The notes under the pieces: generated by a model | Told to the model about the DNA's origin: nothing | The model's input: the letters and a program-made list of their open reading frames with translations, nothing else | Databases searched by the model: none | Assembly: GCA_026225945.1 (NCBI GenBank) | Contig: JAMJFZ010000770.1 | Location: 4,588,001-4,652,000, forward strand | DNA length: 64,000 nt | Source of the DNA: Cricetomys ansorgei | Taxonomy: Eukaryota; Chordata; Mammalia; Rodentia; Nesomyidae | Direction of reading: 5' to 3' | Position numbers and translations under genes: made by a program | In this document: in pieces, positions 1 to 11,493 of the stretch | Layout of the letters: each line of letters starts with the position of its first letter | Numbering within the stretch: position 1 is the first letter of the stretch

Positions 1-930
1 GAAGGGAGTCAAGTCTGGAGATAAGTGACAGTGGAGAGCCATCAGTCCTCCTTATGGTGGCATGGGGTTTTGGGAGGATAGAAGTCAATTAAAGACATGG
101 TACCTTATCATTCAGAGAAGAGGAAAAGCTCCTGGCCCAGCTCTTCTGCCTAACAATGTCAGAACCCCAAGCCACTCTTTGAAGTATTTAGTAGACCTGG
201 GGACGATGTGTACAGACAGTGGAATCCCAGCTCTCTCTCAGCCTAGCTGCTGATTTCCGGCTTTGCGATGAGAGCAGAGGTGTCACCGTGTACACACTAG
301 CTGCTTGGGAGGTTTGGGCTTTTGAAGCTCAGCTGTTTGAGTTACCCATGTGTTACTTGGATTTAATGAGAACAAAAGCATGTTTCTTCAGCCTGGGCAC
401 GAATCAAAAATAGTTGATTCTTTTTGGTTTTAGTTTAAAAATAAAGAAGTCACCTCTGGGTTAGGATCAAGAATGGAAAATTTCAGGGCATAAGAGTTAT
501 TTTTTCCCCAAATGTTCTACGTAAGGGATGCTGAGACGTTTTCATGAAAAGTTGTATGTAAACATCTACCATGCGTCTCTCCCCTTCACTGCCCTGTGGG
601 GTCCCCTCTGTTAAGTTGTCCTTAGTAAGAGATCCCTCCATCCCTCTTATACACACGGAGTACGCAGAGTCCAGGGAACACGTGTGAAACCGGGTATAAG
701 CAACTAATTGTAAGGCGAAGGAGAAGGTGATGGGAATGAAGCCGCAGCTTCTTCCAAGGTGGCTTTCTCACACAGAGTGCAGGTTAGCACTCCTTATGGG
801 CAATGGCAGAGGCGATTAGGCGATGGCAAACATCTAGAGAGAGTGAAGGGCCTAGGGAACTATATTGATAAGTGGGATTAGAAGTGGAGACTCTTCGGGA
901 GTTCCATTTAAAAAAAAAAAGTGTGCACCC
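1..930. other. Unique sequence, no gene recognised
   Basis: No repeat family, exon-like frame or RNA gene is recognisable. Short frames at the left edge end within about 70 codons and have no domain. A run of A near 910-920 precedes the SINE that follows. Confidence 0.5.
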
Positions 931-1199
931 AGGCTGGAAAGACGGCTCAGTTGAAGTACTGGCTACACAAACACAAGGACCCAAGTTCGATCCCAAGAAT
1001 CTATATTAAAAATAAAAGAGCTGAGTATGGTAGCTGGTGTTTGTAGTCTCAGAACTGAGGGGTAGGGGATGGAGACAGGCAGATCCCTGTGGCTCAATGG
1101 ACAGCAGGGTAGCCTACTTACTTGGTGAGCTGTAGGCCAGTGGAGGGGAGGAAAGGAACTGAATCTTAAGAACAGTGCCTGAGATTTCCCACTGGCCTT

Positions 1200-1202
<3 letters not shown>
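931..1202 (+). repeat. Composite tRNA-derived SINE (B2/B3 class), diverged
   Basis: It opens with the B2-type head (ggctggaaagacggctcag), has a degraded B box around 985, and continues into the longer body with 'aggcagatccctgtggctc' and 'ggtgagctgtaggccagtg'. The same body recurs on + at 14998, 18366, 46005 and 47578. A GT microsatellite grows from its 3' end, as is common for this SINE type. The subfamily is uncertain. Confidence 0.7.

Positions 1203-1238
<36 letters not shown>
1203..1238. repeat. (GT)18 microsatellite
   Basis: Eighteen uninterrupted GT units at the 3' end of the preceding SINE. The His/Thr-rich frames on the minus strand here are an artefact of the dinucleotide repeat. Confidence 0.98.
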
Positions 1239-1241
<3 letters not shown>

Positions 1242-1794
1242 CATACATACCCTGCCTCACACATGGACACGCATTCCTCCCCCCCATGCACGGACAGGTC
1301 CTGACAGCTGAAGTGAACTTTGTTGGGCAGGAGGGCTAAAACCTTGTTTGTTTGTGGTCTTCTGACTTCACAACCCACTGTCATCAAGGTGTGAAGAAAC
1401 AGTTGTTCTGTGTCGGTTTTTCTGTTTCTGACAACTGTTCCTGAGGAAATATATATTTGTGCCACAGACCGCCTCTGATGTCAGTTCTAAATTTAGAAGC
1501 CACCTCCGACAGGTGCTAAATCAGTCATACATACTTCAGGGCGGTGCTCAGAAATACTGACTACCCATGAGACTATCTTGGCCCCTGGTAGAACTCTTGT
1601 GTCTTAGACCCCTGAGGTTGTCACGATGTGGCGTATTAGCTGTGGGCCAGGCCCTAGACATGTACAGTGATATGTCTTCATGGAACTGAATCCACGTGGC
1701 CAGAGGGAGCCACAGCTGGTATGAGTCCCTAGCACCCATACAGGCACCTGGTCTTTCACCCCATTCTGTCACACACCATCCGTGTGTCTGGGGT

Positions 1795-1875
1795 ATGATG
1801 CTTCACTCTTCAGCCTGGGTTTCCTTATCTATAAAATGAGAGCACTGAATCATACTCTTGCCTTATTTCCTGATC
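1795..1875 (+). repeat. MIR fragment
   Basis: The stretch 'tttccttatctataaaatg' followed by 'agagcactgaat' fits the centre of the MIR SINE. It is short and diverged. Confidence 0.45.
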
Positions 1876-2051
1876 CCAAGTGCTGTGGTTAGACCACAGC
1901 ATTCGGGTTGGGAGGAAGGACTTCAGCTTACTGTTACCTGGATTTGAAGTGCTCACAGCTGATACTATGTTAAAAAAGGTCTTAGTGCCATCAAATGGAT
2001 ATTGTTCTCAGTGTTTACCCTGGAGGTCTCTGGGGCTCCCTGTGAGACAGC

Positions 2052-2063
2052 ACAGCAGGGGGC
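2052..2063 (+). promoter_or_regulatory. CTCF-like core motif
   Basis: ACAGCAGGGGGC matches the published CTCF core CCASYAGRKGGC at 11 of 12 positions. A match of this length arises often by chance, so this is only a candidate. Confidence 0.25.
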
Positions 2064-2126
2064 CTGGGCCCATGGGTCTGTTCTGAATACCATGTCTATC
2101 TGATCCTTTACATTTTAAATGATTGC

Positions 2127-2215
2127 TTTTGAGGTAGTTTTGAGACAGGTTCTTGCTGTCCCAGGAAGGCTTGAATTCATAGCAGTCTCAGTTTCTTGAG
2201 TGAGGGTCTTTCTGA
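2127..2215 (-). repeat. Degraded B1-like SINE fragment
   Basis: On the complement this resembles the middle of B1: 'tttgagacaggttcttgctgt' is followed by a 'cttgaattcatagcagtctcag' segment. It is heavily diverged and truncated. Confidence 0.35.
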
Positions 2216-2469
2216 TGGACAGGATGTAATATATCTAGGCTAGTTTAGAACTTGCTTTGTAGATGAGGATGGTGACTTTCAACCTCTCACCCCCCTAAGA
2301 TGTGCACCTCTACACATTGAATTGTTTAATTGTGTGGACCATCCTGGTTTATAGGGATAGCCTCTTAGTAGAGTCTATGCAAATGAATCAGTTTGTCTGA
2401 GTCCGTTTTGCACCTGTAAAAGGAGCTTATCATAAGAGGTGTACAGGGATGAGGGGATAGACTAAGTCT

Positions 2470-2660
2470 GGGTTCAAGTTCTGGCCCTTGCCACTTATCA
2501 GCTGTGTGACCTTGGGCACGCCATGGAGCCTGGGCCACTCCAACTCCTTACTTGTGATGTAGGGGTGAATAACAGCAGTTTATTTGAATTGATGGCAGGA
2601 GCAGGTAATTTATATAGAATATGCAGAATAAAGAAAGCACTTCAAAGTGATAGTTCTCTG
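2470..2660 (+). repeat. MIR SINE
   Basis: It contains 'gccacttatcagctgtgtga' followed by 'ccttgggca', the diagnostic MIR core. The A/T-rich continuation to about 2660 resembles the MIR 3' half. The minisatellite begins 40 bp downstream. Confidence 0.75.
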
Positions 2661-2696
2661 TGTGCTGTTAATAAGACCTTGCCTCCCTGGGTTTTG

Positions 2697-3762
2697 TTAC
2701 ATATGGCCTGCGCAATCCTCTTGTATGCTGTACATCCTCTATACGCTGCTTACATATGGCCTGCGCACATCCTCTCTTGTATGCTATACATCCTCTATAT
2801 GCTGCTTACATATGGCCTGCGCACATCCTCTTGTATGCTACACATCCTCTATACGCTGCTTACATATGGCCTGCGTACATCCTCGTGTATGCTATACATC
2901 CTCTATACGCTGCTTACATATGGCCTGCACAATCCTCTTGTATGCTATACATCCTCTATACATTGCTTACATATGGCCTGCATACATCCTCGTGTATGCT
3001 ATACATCCTCTATATGCTGCTTACATATGGCTTGCACAATCCTCTTGTATGCTATACATCCTCTATACATTGCTTACATATGGCCTGCACATCCTCTTGT
3101 ATGCTATACATCCTCTATACGCTGCTTACATATGGCCTGCGCACATCCTCTTGTATGCTATACATCCTCTATACGCTGCTTACATATGGCCTGCGCACAT
3201 CCTCGTGTATGCTATACATCCTCTATACGCTGCTTACATATGGCCTGCACATCCTCTTGTATGCTATACATCCTCTATACGCTGCTTACATATGGCCTGC
3301 GCACATCCTCGTGTATGCTATACATCCTCTATACGCTGCTTACATATGGCCTGCACATCCTCTTGTATGCTATACATCCTCTATACGCTGCTTACATATG
3401 GCCTGCACATCCTCGTGTATGCTATACATCCTCTATACGCTGCTTACATATGGCCTGCGCACATCCTCGTGTATGCTATACATCCTCTATACGCTGCTTA
3501 CATATGGCCTGCACATCCTCGTGTATGCTATACATCCTCTATACGCTGCTTACATATGGCCTGCACATCCTCGTGTATGCTATACATCCTCTGTACGCTG
3601 CTTACATATGGCCTGCACATCCTCTTGTATGCTATACATCCTCTATACGCTGCTTACATATGGCCTGCACATCCTCGTGTATGCTATACATCCTCTATAC
3701 GCTGCTTACATATGGCCTGCACATCCTCGTGTATGCTACACATCCTCTATACGCTGCTTACA
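2697..3762. repeat. Minisatellite, about 20 units of 52-56 bp
   Basis: Each unit starts at a 'catatggcctgc' landmark; landmarks recur at 2700, 2753, 2809, 2863 and so on to about 3710. Units are 54 bp with 52-53 and 56 bp variants, set by gcgcac / gcac / gcacaa after the landmark. Another variant alternates cttgtatgc with cgtgtatgc. The first seven units are the most varied (ATtgctta, tatgctgctta, ggcttgc) and later ones nearly uniform, suggesting recent expansion on the right. Each unit holds two related half-motifs beginning 'acatcctct', so the unit itself looks like an old duplication. The sequence lacks stops, so several frames of 340-475 codons cross it. They are a by-product of the repeat and not a gene. 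Confidence 0.97.
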
Positions 3763-3939
3763 CTGCATGCGAGGTACGTGATGCGGAAGTAGCTGTGATG
3801 CTGTATTATCTGGGGAGTAAGGACATGAGAGAAGTCTGTGTGTGTTCAGCAAGGCATAATTTTGTTCCAACTACTTTCAGTCCTCAGTTGGCTGAATCCA
3901 CGGCTGCAGAATCCTCGAGTGAGAGAACTTTGTTCTGCA

Positions 3940-3995
3940 TTTGCTGAGATAATGCATGTAAAACCCGTAGAGCGATTCTTGACGGTCGGTTTTCG
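3940..3995 (+). repeat. MIR 3'-end-like fragment
   Basis: 'gagataatgcatgtaaaacc' followed by 'cgtagagcgattcttg' fits the MIR 3' region. It may be a separate insertion or a piece displaced from the MIR on the other side of the minisatellite. Confidence 0.45.
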
Positions 3996-4794
3996 GTGAA
4001 TGGCGGCAGCTCTCATCTAAGCAGGTTCTGTTGGGAGAATGCGGTCATATTTTTGCATCATTTCATTTCAGTTTGTGTCTCCTCCAGGATCTGTACTAGC
4101 TCTGACTGGAACAACAACAACGACATAGAAAACCTGGGCTTGGCTACATCGTCAGGAGACAGTTTTTGCCGGTTCCCTATTTTCTCCAGACACATGCTCT
4201 CTCCTTTCCCAGTGAGCACAGGAGGCTTCCTTGAGGATGTGAAGCCTGGCTGCAGAGCAGAGGACTTTGGGGAGGAACTGCAGCTGTGTGGGTGGGGAAG
4301 GCTCCCTGGGGGCTTGGGCCCCATGGTTTGTTTGGGACTGTGGGTCTTTGGAGGAGGAGCTGCTAGATATGGCTAGGTCTGGCTGTGGAAATTTAAGGCA
4401 TTAGACTGGGTATTTTTCCTTGGGCATCCTGGCCAGGGTGAGGAGTCAATTGCTAAAGTCTTCTCTGCTGGGGGAAGTCTCAATGGCTCTAGAGAGACTT
4501 GAGCACAACTCTTGGGTGCTGAAGAGCTAGCTACTTAGTATCCAGGAAATCTGATGCCTGTATCCAGAGCCAGGGCCACTTACAGGAGGCTGCAGTCTGT
4601 CTAGATCAAAAACAACCTTACAGGGTTCCATGTACTCTTTCCCCGTTGTCTTAGGTTGCCCTGAGAGACCACTGTTGGCCACAACCTCTGACTAGGAAGA
4701 GACCATGCTCAGGTATGGAAAGTGGTTAGTCTTCTAGGGCTGAAGTCCCCAGGAAAAAGAAACACACCAGGACTCGACAAGCCTGCGGTCTGCT
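3996..4794. other. Unique sequence, nothing recognised
   Basis: Overlapping frames occur on both strands at 3996-4376, but none has a recognisable domain or splice context. Confidence 0.45.
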
Positions 4795-4798
4795 ACTC

Positions 4799-5110
4799 AC
4801 TCACAACCTGCTGTATTTTGCATCTTAAGTGTCTCCCAAGTCCTGTGTGTTGAAGAGAAGCACTCTGGAGGGTGATGATGGGATTCTAGGCCCTTGCCTC
4901 TGTTCTTCTCTTTCGCATCCCAGTGTGGTGCGCTGGTTTTGCTGTGCCACTTGGTCCTGCTGGGTGTGACCTGCAGACTTGCTACAGGCCCAGAGCAACA
5001 GGCTTCGTTGACCATGGACTGAACCCTGAAACTATGAGCTGGAATGTATATTTTCTGTCTATAGTTGGTTATCAGATATTTGTTACAGTCGCAGAAAGCT
5101 AACTAATGCA
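4799..5110 (+). mobile_element. Solo LTR, MaLR-like (diverged)
   Basis: The 3' half carries 'gaccatggactgaaccctga', then 'gaaactatgagc', then a 'tcagatatttgttacagtcgc' block, ending 'aactaatgca'. This order is typical of mammalian ERVL-MaLR LTRs. The left edge is placed only roughly, and no internal retroviral sequence follows. Confidence 0.65.
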
Positions 5111-5149
5111 CAGCAAATAAATGTTGGCTTAATTTAAACAAGGCAAGAG

Positions 5150-5345
5150 TGAAGAATGCTTCTGGAGTCAGCCAGACTCAGACATTCTGCACCTTTTTCT
5201 TAACCTTCCAAGCATGCCGAGAATATGCACTGCGTTGATTCATTGCGAAGATCCAATGAGATAGACAGCTCGAGAAAGCTTGTGAATTACTCCTCTCAAG
5301 GTAAAAGAATCACTTATTATTTGTTGAATTGCTGTGGGTCAGTAA
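5150..5345 (+). repeat. MIR SINE, diverged
   Basis: It reads as an extended MIR: 'gtcagccagactcagacatt', then 'cttaaccttccaagcatgcc', then 'gatccaatgagatagacagc'. Confidence 0.5.
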
Positions 5346-6540
5346 TATAAGTTAGTTGTTATGTACCCAAATGCCTTATGCTTAGTATAGCCCAGTCTTG
5401 GATGTCAGCTTACTTACTTAGGGGATCATTTAAAGGAGGGGGCCTTCTTAAGCAATAGGATTTAACTCTACCAGACAACCTAAAACATTTTGATGACATG
5501 GGGTTTGGAGATCCAGAATCATCCATCCTCTCATCTGGGTATACCCCGGCTAGATATATGTATTTTTACATCTTCCATGAGCTGAACACACTTTGGGTAG
5601 GAGAAGCTTGCATCCTCCCTGTTGGAGAATGCCCCTCACTCAGGAACCCAACATCACGGAGCCAACTGTGGGCCTGAAAGCTCTAGGGCAAGATTAAACT
5701 GCCCATTGACAGTGACTGGCAGATCTCAAGACTGAAGTAATGAGTGCAGAGCCCCCACTTCCCTGCAAATCACCGTGGAGGTAATTTCCTTGAGTAGCTC
5801 TCTCTACCTTTCAGAAACCTGCCTCTTGTGCTATCTGCACTCGGTGATGTGGCATTCATCTCCTGCTCTTTGACCAGAATTAATTACCAGGATTATCCGA
5901 GGGAGTGTTTATATTAGTCTCAAACCAGTGAGCTACTGCTGCTGGAGGACCATCAAATATGACGTACGCTGATTGCCACAGTGGCTTCCAGTCTGCTTTT
6001 GCAGGGGCTATAGGAGACCAATGAGAGCTCCCCGCCCCCCCTTTTTTTTTACTGTGTTTATGATGGATGGATAGACGCCAGAGCTGGGGAAATGCCCGGG
6101 AGTCCCATTTTCTTAGGGAGCTTGGCTTTTAGGTGTGTATCATCACGATGTGGCTGTTGCAGGCAGGTGGATGGTGGTGACTGGAGTGGAGTGTGAGGCC
6201 CCTGGTTGTGAGTTTTCGTGGCCTGGATACCCATGCTCTCATCTTTGTCCTCAGAGCTGAGTGGGTCTGGTTCGTACTTCTTTCCACAGTCCGGGTTTCT
6301 CCCTGATGCAGTGTGATCATTGTTTTGAGACAAAGGAGACACGGATGGCTAGCCTGGTGCCTCTGTGTTCACTATTGTCCCCACCACAAAGAGCACTCTG
6401 CAGGCACAGGCACTCTGTCACCTGAATCAGAACTTCTAATCCCTCCCAACCACTCCCGGAACTATCCTTGCCTCCTTGTGCCTGAGCAGGAGGATGCGTG
6501 CAGAGGCCAGAGATCGAGATTGGGCCTCTTCCTAGATCAT
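5346..6540. other. Unique sequence, nothing recognised
   Basis: No repeat or exon is recognisable. There is a C/T-rich run at 6031-6050 and a short GATG repeat near 6061. Confidence 0.4.
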
Positions 6541-6690
6541 TCTCCACCGTTTTATTTTTTATTTATTTTGTGTGCTGGGGAAGAGGGGTGAGCTATGGCA
6601 AAAGAGCGACTGGAGGTCAGGGGTCAGACTTGGTGGAGGGTGCTTTTGCCCACCTGAACCAATTGCCTGGCCCCTCACTTAATGTTTGTG
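6541..6690 (-). repeat. B2/B3-class SINE, diverged
   Basis: On the complement this fits a B3-type body: T-rich tail complement, 'gaggtcaggggtcagacttg', 'gtgcttttgcccacctgaac' and the head complement 'aattgcctggcccc'. Confidence 0.5.
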
Positions 6691-7248
6691 AGCTGTTTGT
6701 AAAGGTCATCCAGCTAGGCTTGTTGACTCTTGATGTTCCCTATTGGGCAGAGTGGGTGGGGAGGGTCATGAAACCCTCATCTGAGTATCCAGCCACCTCT
6801 TCCAACTAGTTGTATGCAATTCTGCTCTATTTTCATGTGGCCTTGTGGTCTCTGGGAGGGGTAAGAGTAGGGGAGAACCTTCCATTACCTAGCCACGGAG
6901 AAGACACCAGTTCCTCCATTGACGCCATTTTGAAGTTACCTATGCTCCTTTCCCCTGCTGCCCTGTAAAGAAGCCTAAGAAACTGGTCAGTTCCCCGACT
7001 TCACTCTGGTGAGATCTTACTGCGATTTGTTGTGAGCACTGTAGGAGGAAGGGTAGACACTGCTTACATCTCCACACGGGAAGGGATGTTAGCAATGGGC
7101 CACTTGACCAAAGTTCCCTGATGTCTGAAAACTGTGTGTGGGCTCTGGAGATTCTCACTGAGTCCTCTCTGAGGGCAGCTTGGAATGCCTCTGGGGACTT
7201 GCATTTTGGTATGGCTCCTTCAGAGCTTCAATGTTGGTCTCATTTGAC
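6691..7248. other. Unique sequence, nothing recognised
   Basis: No repeat or gene is recognisable before the TTCC tract. Confidence 0.4.
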
Positions 7249-7347
7249 CCTTCCTTCCTTCCTTCCTTCCTTCCTTCCTTCCTTCCTTCCTTCCTTCCTT
7301 CCTTCCTTTTCTCCTCCTCCTCCTCCTCCTCCTCTTCCTCCTCTTCC
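7249..7347. repeat. (TTCC)n then (TCC)n polypyrimidine tract
   Basis: About 14 tetranucleotide units of CCTT phase are followed, after ttttc, by a CTC/TCC trinucleotide tract. All 99 bases are pyrimidine, so the complement is a purine tract of the kind that can form triplex DNA. It abuts the B1 SINE that follows. Confidence 0.95.
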
Positions 7348-7351
7348 TTCT

Positions 7352-7500
7352 TTTTGGTTTTTCAATACAGGGTTTCTCTGTTGTAACTCTGCCTGCCCTG
7401 GAACTCACTATGTAGACCAGGCTGGCTTCTAACTCACAGAAATCCTCCTTCCTCTGCCTCCTGAGTGCTGGGATGAAAGGCTTTTACCACCACTGCCCAG
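7352..7500 (-). repeat. B1 SINE
   Basis: The complement of B1 is clear: 'cagggtttctctgttgtaac', 'cctggaactcactatgtaga', 'ccaggctggcttctaactca' and 'tcctgagtgctgggatgaaa'. It is nearly full length. Confidence 0.9.
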
Positions 7501-7536
7501 TAAGTTAATTCTTAATCAAGGAATTGTCTCCATCTG

Positions 7537-7797
7537 ATTGGCTTGTGGCCACCTCTCTGTGTCATTTTTCTCGATGAATGATTGATGAGCCCATTGTTGC
7601 TGGTGCTACCTCTGGGAGAACGGTCCCGAGCAAGCCTTGGAGGGCAAGCCAAGAAGCAGTGTTCTTCTGTGGTAACGGCTTCAGTTCCCGCCCGACTCTT
7701 CCCTTAATGATGGATTATGAGATGGGAGTTTAAGTCAAATAAACCCTTTCCCCGCCTAAGTTGTTTTGGGTCATAGCAACGGAAGCAAACTAAGACA
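7537..7797 (+). mobile_element. Rodent LTR-like repeat ending CTAAGACA
   Basis: It contains 'gagcaagccttggagggcaa', 'gccaagaagcagtgttct', 'tcaaataaaccctttccc' and the terminus 'aactaagaca'. The same family recurs at 13963 and 45778. I place it with rodent solo LTRs, although an old L1 3' end was considered. The left border is unclear. Confidence 0.6.
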
Positions 7798-9849
7798 GCC
7801 CTGATTTAAGCTGTTAGAAACATTATTTTTTTTTTTTTTTGTTAACCAAACAAGCAAAACAGTGGTACAACTGTTTTAAAAATCCAGTTCAGAAACAAGC
7901 TTGACAAAATAGGTGATGGTGGTATACAATTTAGTAAATATGTTTCCTTTTCTGCCAGAAGGAAGCTTAGTTGTCTTGAATCAGGTTTTTAAGGTCACGT
8001 CTCCAGGACCCGTATTGCTAGCCCCTCGACCCCCACTTTACAGTTTCTTTATCTTTAAATACTCTCTGTTCTAGAATAGCCAGAAAGGACCTTTAATCCC
8101 TTGAATTTTATTTGGGCTCACATCAAGTCCCAAGACTCTATAGGGGTCTGTGACTTTGTCATGTGGTTCCCCTAGCCTGGGAGGAATCCCCCCCCCCACT
8201 CCTTCCTGAGGCAGCTCAAGCTGTGTTTCCCTGTTTCTCTGGTTCCTTGCTGCCAGGCCGCTCACAGCTCCAGTAAACACCTCCTTCAGACTGGATAGAG
8301 GGGTTGGTTTTCTCTCTGATACACTTTGTTATGGTGACTGAATAGGGAGTTCTCACATGATCAGGAAGCTGGGATGTCAGTGTTGCTTCAGCAGGTCCCC
8401 TGGTTCCTCTGCCTTCCTTGCTCAGTGCTTTCTGCCTTTCTAAAGCCTTAGGCCTGCCTTCTCCACACCGTTGTGATGTTATGGTCAGCTTTGTGCCCAC
8501 ACAGTCAGGTTTTTCTCCGTACAAAATGACCTCGTAGGAGCAGGCGGCTTCGGGAAGGTAGGCTCTCTAGCCAGACACCAGGGCTTTTTCCTTTGCAAAC
8601 AGCTCACATGATTTTTGTGTCATCGTCTCTCCTTACTGGAGATGTGCTGTTACATTCTGGTCTGGAGCCCTTTGCAGGGAGTCTTGGTTGTTTCTCTGCT
8701 GTACCCCGTGGCATCGCCCAGGCTTTCAGAGTGTGAAAAATAGCAGACTTGTCATGGGTATGGAAAATCTGGCCTGGCTTGGTCCCAAGGAATTTGTTAG
8801 GTCTGCTTTGAAGAGCTGGTGTTGCCAGCTGAGGAACACTGTACTCTCCCTCTTTCAGTATCCATCCACGGTGACCTTGGTTGGTGGTTCCCTGCCTCCT
8901 TCTGGAACAACTAAGACACTGATCCCTACTTGAACCTTTCATTTGGAATGTTCAGAGTGAAATATGAGATCCATATTATTGAAAGCAAAGCTACAATGCC
9001 TTCTGTGCTTGCGCCCTAATCCTCCAGGCAGAGGGGGAAGGGAAGGTGCCTCTTGTGAGAGGGGCCTTTTGTGCTTTGGGTCAGTTTGAGTTCAGCTCCT
9101 GGTGGTATAGTTGTGTGCTGGAAATGCCTTCTGCTGATGTTGATCCCTAGGGTGGGGGCACACCAGGACTCAGTTCCTGCTAGGGTATGACATGGGAACA
9201 GCCCTGGGACAGAGGCTGCTTTCTGGAGGTGGGATGTCCTGGAAATGTGACAGGTGGGCTCTTGGCTCAATGGTTCAGGGGCTTCCTCCAGATCAAAGAA
9301 GTGCCTGGCCCTAGCGAGGTATGCACTGTGCCTCGAGGTATGCACTCGATTCTCATATGGGTCACCTGGGAACAATTTGTCAGGGTACTGGTATGCATCC
9401 TGGCCTTGGCATTGGGAAGCACTTCACGTAGGAGTGCCACCACTGCCATGTTCTGGCCCCTGTCCTTTGCTCTCCCAGATGCTACCTTTCTAACTGTGGC
9501 AGAAGAGGGTGCTTACCTGGGCTAGAGGGCCATTTACTCATGTAACCAACATGGGACCATTTAAACTGTGGATGAGATACCTTTCCAACAAATGCAAATC
9601 AAAAATAGACTTTCCAGAGGGGAAAAAGATAAAAATGTTTCTAATTTAACTCAGTGGAAGATATCAAGAAAATTAGCGTTGCCCTTTACTTACCGCTGTG
9701 CCAGTGTCTGTACTGTTTGTGATGTAGTAACACAGTCACTGCTCCTGTCTTTCCTCATTGTGAATGATGTCTCGGGTTGCCCTGGGAACGCAGGGCACAG
9801 TGGTTCCCCAGGTCTGTGGTATGTGACAAGAGAAAATCGTGAGGTTCAT
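7798..9849. other. Unique sequence, no gene recognised
   Basis: Two kilobases without a recognised repeat. Open frames of 100-120 codons occur on both strands at 8216-8942 and 9016-9525. They overlap one another, match no family I know and lack convincing splice context. Confidence 0.4.
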
Positions 9850-10333
9850 AGCAAGGCATGGAGAACAAAGCCCCATGTTCCTGCAGGATTATGTACTTGA
9901 AATTCGAAGGGCAGAAGGGGGGTGAGGAGCAGGGTGTGTGCCTCTGCCCGCTATTCACCACAGCTGCTACCCAGATGTGGCCAGGTGTGGGCCTCTGTTA
10001 CCCACTTCTAGTGCCTTCGCACTCTGCAATGCAGGGTGTGTTCTTTCTGCTTTCAGAAGAGGAAACAGACCCAGAAAAGGACCTTCAGATCACTGAGCTG
10101 GGGAACAGAGGAATTAGGATCCCACCCCAGGACTGGCCATGGCCCCCAGAGCTCATGGGTTTCACCCACAGCAGTGTCTGCTTTTCCCAAAAGCAGATGA
10201 CCAGTCAGCCCGGGCTCCTGCTGCCGAGGTCACACTCCATCATGTTTCTGGCTCCCTTGCTCGGGCAGACTCTCCACTATGAAGTGTTCTCTCCTCCCCT
10301 GCCAGCGAGGCTCCAGCCTTCTGTACACAGCTC
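9850..10333 (+). repeat. Inverted duplication, left arm (484 bp)
   Basis: The reverse complement of 12175-12658 aligns end to end with this arm: x pairs with 22508 minus x. I counted 13 substitutions and no insertion or deletion, about 97.3% identity. It contains an antisense MIR-like core near 10055-10140. A frame of 225 codons (9858-10535) crosses it. Confidence 0.95.
10055..10140 (-). repeat. MIR-like fragment inside left arm
   Basis: 'agaggaaacagacccagaaa', 'gatcactgagctggggaaca' and 'gaattaggatcccacccc' fit the complement of MIR. The mirrored copy lies at 12368-12453 on the plus strand. Confidence 0.5.
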
Positions 10334-11084
10334 CTTTCTGGGATTGTGTCTTTGGGATGGGGTTCCCCACAGTGATTCCCAGCCTCTGTTGCTGACATTT
10401 GTATTGTTTTTTGCTCACTACTTTGACCTCTGTGTTGGGCTGGGCCACACAAGTACTAATAAGCAGAGAGCCAAAATGTCCCCTTTGTGGGAATTGGCTT
10501 CCCAGACTGTCCCCAGAGGAGCTAAGCTGGACTAGGTAGTGGGATTGTGAATGCCCTTGGGGCTCTATCTAGACCACACTGAGAAAGGGACTCTCGTGGA
10601 CCAAGACTGCCAGTCCCACTCTGTCTAGAATCTCCAAATATTATTGTGTTCAGGAGGATTTTCATCAGGGGTGCATTTTGGCCACACACACTGCCATGTC
10701 CTGGCCTTGTGGAGGGGGACAAGATGATCAAGGGATAGAGATGAAAGAGCATCTCATGAGGCCCAGGGCTGTGAGCCTGGTTTGCTTCTGCTCCTCTCTT
10801 TCATTTTTGGACATCGCAGTCTTCCTGTTTGTAAAATGGACCATTGGAAACTTGCAGGTTTCAGAACCTCCTGCTGGCACACTTCTGTGTGTCTGCTCAC
10901 CATGGATCTGGGAACTCCGAGCTTCTGTTGCTGGCGTTGGATGAATTTGAATTTGGTTACACACTATCTTTTAAGAAGTGGAGGGATAAAGACGAAGTGC
11001 CCTTTCTCCACTTTTCCTCTCAGGTTCAGGTGCACAATCCAGTCTCCTACGCTGTAAGCAGCATTGAATTAATGACATGTTTGT

Positions 11085-11086
<2 letters not shown>

Positions 11087-11130
<44 letters not shown>
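11087..11130. repeat. (AC)22 microsatellite
   Basis: Twenty-two uninterrupted AC units in the spacer between the inverted arms. Confidence 0.98.
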
Positions 11131-11133
<3 letters not shown>

Positions 11134-11471
11134 TACACAGAAATACTGTTTCCCTGTATCTTTGAGTCAATTTTATACCCTGTTATGCTTCAGATTCTCC
11201 CTGAATAGCTTCTTACATTCCAACACTAAAAATCTTATTTGAGGATCTTATATTTTAGAGGCAAAACTTGGGGGCAGAGCCTGTGGCATTGATTAGCTTG
11301 TGGGGGTAACTTATAAAAATAGCACTCCACATGAAGTTCTTGTCCTGCATGCCTGGAGTTTTATTTCCATCTTTCCTTCCAAGACTCAATAGCTATGCCA
11401 GTGTCTTAGCTTAAAAATGCTCCCCCTCCTCTGAAAATGTGCTTTGAGGGAATCCGCACAGCTGTGCCTGT

Positions 11472-11493
11472 CCCCCCCCCCCCCCCCCCCCCC
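11472..11493. repeat. (C)22 homopolymer
   Basis: Twenty-two consecutive C. Long C runs are rare in mammalian DNA. The G-rich complement can form a quadruplex and the C strand an i-motif. The exact length could be affected by sequencing error. Confidence 0.9.

Larger units (their letters stand above)
1239..2120. other. Unique sequence with a MIR scrap and a CTCF-like motif
   Basis: Mostly unassigned sequence. It holds a MIR-like scrap at about 1795-1875 and the motif ACAGCAGGGGGC at 2052-2063. No exon is recognisable. Confidence 0.45.

Noticed and set aside
2697..3762. CRISPR-like regular array
   Set aside because: Units are contiguous with no unique spacers, and the surroundings are rodent SINEs. 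It is a minisatellite.
2523..3947. Plus frames of 474, 381 and 341 codons across 2523-3947
   Set aside because: They are translations of the 54-bp minisatellite in different frames. The unit lacks stops and its length variants rotate the frame; there is no unique coding flank.
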